NCBI GenBank assembly: GCA_007123465.1
Contig: SKLB01000011.1
Location: forward strand, 1-11,867
Source: Spirochaetales bacterium
GTDB taxonomy: Bacteria; Spirochaetota; Spirochaetia; DSM-27196; PWMO01
Length of the DNA stretch: 11,867 nt
Reading direction: 5' to 3'
In this document: positions 7,411-11,867 of the stretch, piece by piece
Position numbering within the stretch: position 1 is the stretch's first letter
Layout: each line of letters opens with the position of its first letter
Position numbers and translations under genes: made by a program
Notes under the pieces: model-generated
What the model saw: only the letters and a program-made list of their open reading frames with translations
The model's database searches: none
What the model was told of the DNA's origin: nothing

Positions 7411-7997
7411 GCTGGATTGCTATCTTTGTAAGCTATGTTCTGGTCAACAATCTGGTCTTCACCTATTTCCTGGGCCTTTCCCCTGTCATGGACACGAGCC
7501 GCGGCTTGCGCGAAGGAGCACTGTTCGCTTTGGTGTTCACCCTGTTTCTCGCGATTACCACTGTACTGGCACGGATCGTTCATCTGGTGGTTCTGGAGCC
7601 GCTGAAGCTCGGCTTTCTGCAGACAGTGGTATTTGTGCTGCTTGCCGTAGCGGTAGTCAGACTCGCGGACTACCTGCTGCAGCGGGTGGCGCCGCTGCTG
7701 CGGCGGCGGCTTGAACCCAATAGAACGGTTATGATGGCTCAGTGTGCTACCGTCGGCATGATGCTCATCGTGGTGCGTCACGATTATACGGTACGCGAGA
7801 GTCTGATGGCCGGCGTTGCTGCCGGAATCGGTATTTTGCTTGCTACGGCCCTGGTAGCCGGCGTACGCGAGCAGCTCGACCGAGAGTGGATCCCGAAACC
7901 GTTTCGCGGCGCGCCGATAGCCTTTATCAGCGCCGGGCTGATCGCAATGGCGCTGCTGGCGTTTGACCGGGCGCTGCTGATCAACCTCTTTGGTTAG
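7407..7997 (+). CDS. rnfA: Rnf complex membrane subunit RnfA lacking one cluster cysteine
   Basis: The 196-residue protein has six likely membrane helices. Family features are SYVLVNNLVFTYFLG (9-23), VVFVLLAVAVVRLADYLL (74-91) and the C-terminal WIPKPFRGAPIAFISAGLIA, nearly textbook for RnfA/NqrE. The second cysteine is kept (Cys113 in MAQCATVG, where NC is usual). The first is not: where RnfA normally reads GICPFLG, this protein reads GLSPVMD, with Ser25 (codon TCC, 7479-7481). Paired with RnfE Cys24 and Cys107, that leaves three of the four cysteines known to ligate the membrane iron centre in Rnf/Nqr structures. rnfA is the last gene of the operon: the expected rnfB does not follow, and the next gene has its own promoter. 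Confidence 0.91.
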   Translation: MSWIAIFVSYVLVNNLVFTYFLGLSPVMDTSRGLREGALFALVFTLFLAITTVLARIVHLVVLEPLKLGFLQTVVFVLLAVAVVRLADYLLQRVAPLLRRRLEPNRTVMMAQCATVGMMLIVVRHDYTVRESLMAGVAAGIGILLATALVAGVREQLDREWIPKPFRGAPIAFISAGLIAMALLAFDRALLINLFG

Positions 7998-8026
7998 GTT
8001 TTGGTTAGTTATATTCAGTTCAAACC

Positions 8027-8056
8027 TTTACAAACGCCTCGTGAGGGGAGTACAAT
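8027..8056 (+). promoter_or_regulatory. Predicted promoter of the GH57 gene
   Basis: TTTACA (8027-8032) and TACAAT (8051-8056) are each one base from the sigma-70 consensus, with an 18-base spacer. The expected start near 8063 leaves about 20 untranslated bases before ATG 8084. These bases hold a perfect 10-base palindrome, GGCCCGGGCC, and no Shine-Dalgarno sequence. This stretch (7998-8083) is the longest non-coding gap in the window. Confidence 0.55.
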
Positions 8057-8083
8057 CCCTTTCACGGCCCGGGCCAAGACCTC

Positions 8084-10027
8084 ATGAAAGTTAGACTGAT
8101 CTTCGGCACTACCAACTCTCAACCGATCGGCATTGATGACAGTAGTATCGAAGATACCTATCAGCGAGCGTATAAACCGTTTCTGCGCGCAGCCTATAAC
8201 CAGCCGCAGCTTCCAATTACGCTGCACTATTCCGGTCATCTGCTGCAGTGGCTTGACCGGCACCACTCCGAGTTTACCGATGTCCTCTCGGAGATGACGC
8301 AACGCAGGCAGGTGGAGCTGCTCGGTGGCGCCTTCTACGACCCGGTGCTGGCGCTGATTCCCCGGCCGGATAGACTGGGCCAGATCGAGCGCATGACCAC
8401 CCATCTGCGAAAGCGCTTTGGACGCCGACCGCGCGGCGCGTGGATTACTGAACAGGTCTGGGAACCGTCGCTGCCTTCGCTGCTGAAGGCCAGCGGGATC
8501 GATTACACCTTCCTTTACGATCTTCAGTTTGCTGCCGGCGGACTTGAGGGCACCGCACTGCGTACACCGTGCATTACCGAAGATGAAGGCAAGACCGTCA
8601 TCGCCTTTCCACTGATCCGCGCGCTGAGCGAATCGTTGGGCGCGGGCACACCGGAAGAGTTGATAGAGGAGCTGAAGCAGTATCGAACCGCCGACGAGAA
8701 TGAACTGCTGTCGCTTATCGTTGACGGTGAACGTTATGCAGAGCAGTTTGAATCCGGAGACGCGGCGCTGAGCTGGATCAGACGGTTTCTTGAACTGCTG
8801 ATTGCCAATCAGGACTGGATCGAAGTGACCACGCCGGCGCGCTATCTGCGGCGTGTGGCACCGCGACGGCGCGGTTACTTCCCGTCAACATCCTATCGCG
8901 ACCTTATGCAGTGGTGTGTCAATGCTGATTCCAGCAATGGACACCGGACCGCCGGCTTCTTCCGCCAGTTTCTGGCCTACTACCCGGAAAGCAATCTCAT
9001 GTACGCTAAGATGCAGTACACGCACATCCTGGTGAACCAGTTGCGCGGAGACAAGTACCGCAAGCAGCTGGCGCGCGAAGAGCTATGGAAAGGGCAGTGC
9101 CATAACGCCTACTGGCACGGCCGCCCGGGCGGAATCTACCAGAACCTGTTACGTAAACGCGTCTACTCCTGCCTGATTGAAGCCGAAAAAGTCACGCGCG
9201 AGAAAGGTATCTTCATACCGTCGGTACTCAGCCTTGATTTCGATATGGACGGCCTTTCGGAGTATCTCTACCAGGGGCACGACATAAACGTCTACGTGCA
9301 CACTCTCGGCGGAGTAGTCTTTGAACTGGACTATCTGCCTACTCCCTGGAACTACCTCGATACGCTGGGCCGGCATCCGGAGCTGTATCAGCCTACCGCT
9401 GACGCTACGTACGACACATACCTGCGGCGAGCCTTTGTGGATCACTTCTACGCCGAGATGCCGCAGCTGAAGGATTTCATGGCGGCAAACTGCCCCGAGG
9501 TCGCTAACCTCAGCGGGGAACTCTACCAGGCCGAACAGCTCGACCGCGATCACAACGTGCTGCAGCTCGTAGCGCCTATTCGCGACACCCGCCACGACCT
9601 GACGCTGCGCAAACGGTTTCAGTTCGGCTCGTCGCAGCTGCACATCGATTACACAATCAGCAACAACGCCGACAGCCCGTCCCACGGCTGGTTTTCCTGT
9701 GAGATCAACCTCGGTTTCCTGTCTGATGACCCTGATGCCCTGATGCTGGAAGCAGAGCACCATCCCCCTCCGGCCTCGGCGCGCGGGCCGCACGCGTTCG
9801 CTACATCTCAGCTCCGTTTTCTGGACCGGGTCAATGAACTGGCGCTGGCCGTCGGCTGTACACAGCCGGCAACGGTCTGGGTCTGTTCGCTGACCACCGA
9901 AGGCCGCTGCGGTTTGTCGCAGGACTCACAGTACCAGGGCAGCTGCGTTGTGCCGGGGTGGAGTATCAGCCTCGAGCCTGGTGAATCGTGGTCGGTCGGC
10001 GTGACGCTGAAGATCGGCGCGCCGTAG
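8084..10027 (+). CDS. GH57 family glycosidase, 4-alpha-glucanotransferase-like
   Basis: GH57 enzymes of this type cut and transfer alpha-1,4-glucan chains. The 647-residue length matches the archaeal 4-alpha-glucanotransferase group (about 660). Residues 1-320 form the catalytic barrel: VELLGGAFYDPVLALIP (77-93) is conserved region 2, WITEQVWEP (120-128) is region 3 with nucleophile Glu123, and LIVDGERYAEQF (211-222) is region 4 with Asp214 as acid/base. Both catalytic residues fall at the numbers reported for the Thermococcus litoralis enzyme. A helical middle part and a C-terminal beta-sandwich follow (DUF1925/DUF1926-like, from about residue 380). Conserved region 1 is unusual: where HNHQP is expected, the protein reads TNSQPIG (10-16), losing both histidines. 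There is no signal peptide, so it is cytoplasmic and may act on glycogen or maltodextrin. It stands alone with its own promoter; the exact activity is uncertain. Confidence 0.9.
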   Translation: MKVRLIFGTTNSQPIGIDDSSIEDTYQRAYKPFLRAAYNQPQLPITLHYSGHLLQWLDRHHSEFTDVLSEMTQRRQVELLGGAFYDPVLALIPRPDRLGQIERMTTHLRKRFGRRPRGAWITEQVWEPSLPSLLKASGIDYTFLYDLQFAAGGLEGTALRTPCITEDEGKTVIAFPLIRALSESLGAGTPEELIEELKQYRTADENELLSLIVDGERYAEQFESGDAALSWIRRFLELLIANQDWIEVTTPARYLRRVAPRRRGYFPSTSYRDLMQWCVNADSSNGHRTAGFFRQFLAYYPESNLMYAKMQYTHILVNQLRGDKYRKQLAREELWKGQCHNAYWHGRPGGIYQNLLRKRVYSCLIEAEKVTREKGIFIPSVLSLDFDMDGLSEYLYQGHDINVYVHTLGGVVFELDYLPTPWNYLDTLGRHPELYQPTADATYDTYLRRAFVDHFYAEMPQLKDFMAANCPEVANLSGELYQAEQLDRDHNVLQLVAPIRDTRHDLTLRKRFQFGSSQLHIDYTISNNADSPSHGWFSCEINLGFLSDDPDALMLEAEHHPPPASARGPHAFATSQLRFLDRVNELALAVGCTQPATVWVCSLTTEGRCGLSQDSQYQGSCVVPGWSISLEPGESWSVGVTLKIGAP

Positions 10028-10954
10028 TCAGCGTACCTCGAGATCGGCTCGCCGCAGCGAGGCGGCAATCCAGTCGGACGCCTGAGCGTGGTAATGCGGT
10101 CGGGCCAGCAGAAACTCCAATACCGCGCGCTGGAAGAGCCCCTGGTAGTAGAACGTCTGTCCGAGGTAGAAGCGTGCACGCGCTTCCACCTCGGTCGGCA
10201 GCGGCAGAGTGAGCAGATTCTCGATCTGCTCACGCGCCTGGTGCCACCGGCCGTGCGAAAACGGGCCGTCGACAATGCTGCGCAGGGTGAACGCTACCCC
10301 CTTGTTGCTGAGATCGGCGTCTTCTGGCAGTACGGTTGCAGCGCGTGCGCGCGACCGCTGCGGCGGCAGGCTCTCCATCAGCCGTCCTACCGCCGCGGCG
10401 GTGGCCGGTTCAAGCCGTGTGATACGCTGTTGGGGAAGTGGCCGCGGCAGAGCATCTCCATCACCCTGCAGCATATTGCGCCATGGCTGCAGGTAGGGCA
10501 GCGGACTGGCGCGAAACGAGTAGGGAGCAAAGAACTGCCGGTCACTGATGCGCGAGCCGAGCGGCAATTGCACCGCGGCGGTGGTAGTATTGCGCCCCGG
10601 TTGCAGCACGATCGACCCATCGGCAATTGCCGTGCCCGATACCAGCGCGTAGTACGCCGGCACACCGGGTATCGGATAGTCGCGGAACTCCTGCTGGGCG
10701 CCGCTGACTACCGCGATGCGGGTAGCCGCGGCCAGCTTCTCGGTAGACTGGATCGGTTCGCGCGAGCGGAACAGGATCAGGTCGCCGGGGTCTGAATCTA
10801 CGCTCCAGCTGACAGTCACAGCCTCTTCGGTTACTTCGCTGCGCACTCCGCTGATCGGTTGCCCGGTGTCGGCTGCGGCCCTTACGGCCGCGGCGGACAT
10901 CAGCGCCGTCAACAGCAGTGTCAGCATCAGCGTGTGTGTCCGCGAATGCCTCAT
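10028..10954 (-). CDS. Exported protein with FN3/Ig-like N-terminal domain and TPR-like C-terminus
   Basis: The first 26 or so residues are a signal peptide (basic start, hydrophobic stretch LMLTLLLTALM, small residues AAAVRAAA before the cleavage region). There is no lipobox cysteine, so the product is probably periplasmic or surface-linked rather than a lipoprotein. Residues about 32-130 look like an FN3/Ig-like beta domain (VTVSWSVDSDPGDLILFRS, then YPIPGVPAYYALV). The C-terminal 80 residues are helical with a TPR-like pattern (ARARFYLGQTFYYQGLFQRA). I know this arrangement from exported proteins of Spirochaeta and Treponema but cannot assign a function. ATG 10954 is chosen over the in-frame GTG at 10963 because GAGGTGG (10966-10960) lies five bases before it. 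The gene starts 14 bases after the encapsulin stop and so belongs to that operon. Its stop abuts the GH57 stop with no base between them. Confidence 0.85.
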   Translation of the reverse strand: MRHSRTHTLMLTLLLTALMSAAAVRAAADTGQPISGVRSEVTEEAVTVSWSVDSDPGDLILFRSREPIQSTEKLAAATRIAVVSGAQQEFRDYPIPGVPAYYALVSGTAIADGSIVLQPGRNTTTAAVQLPLGSRISDRQFFAPYSFRASPLPYLQPWRNMLQGDGDALPRPLPQQRITRLEPATAAAVGRLMESLPPQRSRARAATVLPEDADLSNKGVAFTLRSIVDGPFSHGRWHQAREQIENLLTLPLPTEVEARARFYLGQTFYYQGLFQRAVLEFLLARPHYHAQASDWIAASLRRADLEVR

Positions 10955-10959
10955 CACCG

Positions 10960-10966
10960 CCACCTC
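10960..10966 (-). promoter_or_regulatory. Ribosome binding site that decides the start of the exported protein
   Basis: On the minus strand GAGGTGG sits in the 14-base gap after the encapsulin stop, five bases before ATG 10954. It covers the alternative GTG at 10963, which makes that codon an unlikely start. Confidence 0.7.
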
Positions 10967-10968
10967 GC

Positions 10969-11763
10969 TTACTTCAGAAACAGAAAGACCGTCGGGTCGA
11001 GCACGCGGAAGGTAAACGTCTCTGTGAAGTAAAGACTCACCGTTTGCGAGCTGTGCAAACTGTACCCGATATCGATATCACGGCCAAGGACCATCTCGAT
11101 GTCTCCTCCGCGCTGCGATACCAGCATTGCCGCTGGAATGAACGGGCTGAACAGCACCGGTCCGCCGATGACAGCTTCGACGTGCTGGATCAGCGGTTTG
11201 CCGACAACGGTGCTCATCAGGTAGTTCCATTCGGACTCGCGCACAACAAGCGCGTAGGGACCCTCAATCATCGCTTTGCGCAGCGTAGTCAGCCCGGCCA
11301 CCACCGACGGGTACAACAGATCCAGCTTGCCGCCGTAGCTAATTGGATCGTGGGCGCATAGCGATTGAAGCGGCTCGAGCCCGGCCTCCTTCAGGCCGAG
11401 GTAGACGGCCTGTTCCTCGAACTTCGCCAACTCCCAGGCGGCCTGCTCCAACGGCTGCAAATCGATGTCCGCGGCTCCACGAACCGCGTTGTCGAGCTCC
11501 CACAGGTTGAGTTCAAACGGTGAACGCATTTCAACCAGCGGCTGCACCCGGCACACGCCGTAGCGTACAGAGCCTTCCGGCTGCTCGGCGGGCTGCGTCA
11601 GACGCCCGCTGGGAACCGCCATGTAATCTACCCCTTTGGGGCCAACCAGATCGACAACCTGGCGCAGCGTGAGGGTGCTCTTGAGGTAGCGAACCGCTTG
11701 CGACTCTATTTCGTGCCAGGCTGCCGATGCGATCGGTGCCAGCTCTTTTCTCAGCATATCCAT
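10969..11763 (-). CDS. enc: Family 1 encapsulin nanocompartment shell protein
   Basis: Encapsulins are HK97-fold proteins that assemble into cytoplasmic icosahedral shells around a cargo enzyme. The 264 residues match the size of 60-subunit (T=1) family 1 shells such as that of Thermotoga maritima (265). The N-terminal helix LRKELAPIASAAWHEIE (4-20) is the region that in known structures contacts the cargo peptide. Then come LVGPKGVDYMAV (39-50), PFELNLWELDNAVRGA (82-97), GPYALVV, RGGDIEMVLGRDIDIGYSL and FTETFTFRVLDPTVFLFL at the C-terminus. Trp88 aligns with the Trp that stacks on flavin in the T. maritima shell, so flavin binding is possible. ATG 11763 starts two bases after the cargo gene stop; AGGGAG lies about 11 bases upstream inside the cargo gene. 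No membrane segment or signal peptide is present. A phage capsid protein is the only structural alternative, and no phage genes are nearby. Confidence 0.96.
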   Translation of the reverse strand: MDMLRKELAPIASAAWHEIESQAVRYLKSTLTLRQVVDLVGPKGVDYMAVPSGRLTQPAEQPEGSVRYGVCRVQPLVEMRSPFELNLWELDNAVRGAADIDLQPLEQAAWELAKFEEQAVYLGLKEAGLEPLQSLCAHDPISYGGKLDLLYPSVVAGLTTLRKAMIEGPYALVVRESEWNYLMSTVVGKPLIQHVEAVIGGPVLFSPFIPAAMLVSQRGGDIEMVLGRDIDIGYSLHSSQTVSLYFTETFTFRVLDPTVFLFLK

Positions 11764-11765
11764 AA

Positions 11766-11867
11766 TCAGCGTTTCTCCCTGCCACTAACGTTTCCAATGC
11801 CCAGTCCGCGTGCTGAGCCGTTGCTGAGCGTACCGGTTCCACCGGCGTGTTCTGCGCCGTGTCCGGT
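11766..11867 (-). CDS. Encapsulin cargo protein, C-terminal end only (cut by right edge)
   Basis: The last 33 codons of a minus-strand gene end in TGA at 11768-11766, two bases before the encapsulin ATG. The visible residues are a Gly/Ala/Thr-rich flexible stretch with two histidines (TGHGAEHAGGTGTLSNGSA), then RGLGIGNVSGREKR. The LGIGNV segment resembles known cargo-loading peptides such as LTVGSLR or LGIGSL, which are tethered by just such linkers to dye-decolourising peroxidases, ferritin-like proteins and other cargos. The catalytic part lies outside the window, so the cargo class cannot be named. Other frames through these bases are open too, but none has this match or this spacing to the encapsulin start. 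Confidence 0.82.
   Translation of the reverse strand, partial: TGHGAEHAGGTGTLSNGSARGLGIGNVSGREKR
11772..11780 (-). promoter_or_regulatory. Ribosome binding site of the encapsulin gene
   Basis: On the minus strand AGGGAGAAA lies within the last codons of the cargo gene, with the GGGAG core 11 bases before ATG 11763. The position suggests that shell translation is coupled to cargo translation. Confidence 0.55.
11787..11804 (-). other. Putative cargo-loading peptide coding segment (LGIGNV)
   Basis: These six codons encode LGIGNV near the C-terminus of the truncated cargo gene. They fit the hydrophobic-small-hydrophobic-Gly pattern of family 1 encapsulin docking peptides. Compared with the usual GSL core, Asn replaces Ser and Val replaces Leu, and a basic tail SGREKR follows. 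Confidence 0.7.

Noticed and set aside
3751..7997. Na+-translocating NADH:quinone reductase (Nqr) instead of Rnf
   Set aside because: The first subunit has two 4Fe-4S motifs as in RnfC, NqrA has none, and no NqrF follows.
7996..8030. Possible terminator after rnfA (AGGTTT ... AAACCT stem)
   Set aside because: The stem has only six mostly A/T pairs, the loop is 20 bases and no proper T-run follows. I do not call it a terminator.
9149..9793. Minus-strand open frame of 214 codons inside the GH57 gene
   Set aside because: It lies entirely antisense to a well-supported family member and shows no domain, so it is a by-product of codon bias.
11531..11842. Minus-strand open frame of 103 codons spanning the encapsulin start
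   Set aside because: It is out of frame with both the encapsulin and the cargo tail, and its translation lacks family motifs.

Overview
The window holds thirteen protein-coding genes, two of them cut by the window edges, packed with almost no spacing on both strands. Base composition is moderately GC-rich. The gene set (an Rnf-type complex behind a large unknown membrane protein, a GH57 glucanotransferase-like enzyme, an exported protein with an Ig/FN3-like front and a TPR-like tail) suggests a free-living, Spirochaeta-like spirochaete. That assignment is inference from protein style; the window contains no rRNA or other marker that settles it.

Layout. (1) Positions 1-1669, minus strand: an RluA-family pseudouridine synthase followed, with an ATGA overlap, by a P-loop ATPase that runs off the left edge and appears to be fused to an Asp23/Gls24-like domain. 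(2) Positions 1675-1735: a compact divergent promoter region in which two promoters seem to share one -35 box and leave almost no 5' leader on either side. (3) Positions 1736-7997, plus strand: a seven-gene operon, namely a DUF212/divergent-PAP2 membrane protein, an unrecognised membrane protein of about 504 residues, then rnfC-rnfD-rnfG-rnfE-rnfA, the last six chained by 4-base start/stop overlaps. No rnfB follows. (4) Positions 8084-10027, plus strand: a GH57-type enzyme with its own promoter. (5) Positions 10028-11867, minus strand: an operon of a cargo protein (only its last 33 codons are in the window), a family 1 encapsulin shell protein, and an exported FN3/TPR-like protein.

How they work together. 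The Rnf genes encode a membrane complex that normally couples ferredoxin:NAD+ electron transfer to Na+ or H+ movement. This version is unusual: rnfB is absent from the locus, RnfA has Ser where a membrane-embedded cluster Cys is expected, RnfG has SGAS instead of the flavin-acceptor SGAT, and the glycine-rich nucleotide/flavin region of RnfC is altered, while RnfD and the RnfC 4Fe-4S motifs look intact. This may be a remodelled Rnf-like complex, possibly with the upstream membrane protein as an extra subunit. The encapsulin operon encodes a protein nanocompartment; the truncated upstream gene ends in a flexible Gly-rich tail and an LGIGNV segment resembling the peptides that dock cargo inside encapsulin shells, so the cargo gene lies just beyond the right edge.

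The window contains no tRNA, rRNA, CRISPR array, insertion sequence or phage gene that I could find, and no gene-free stretch longer than about 90 bases.
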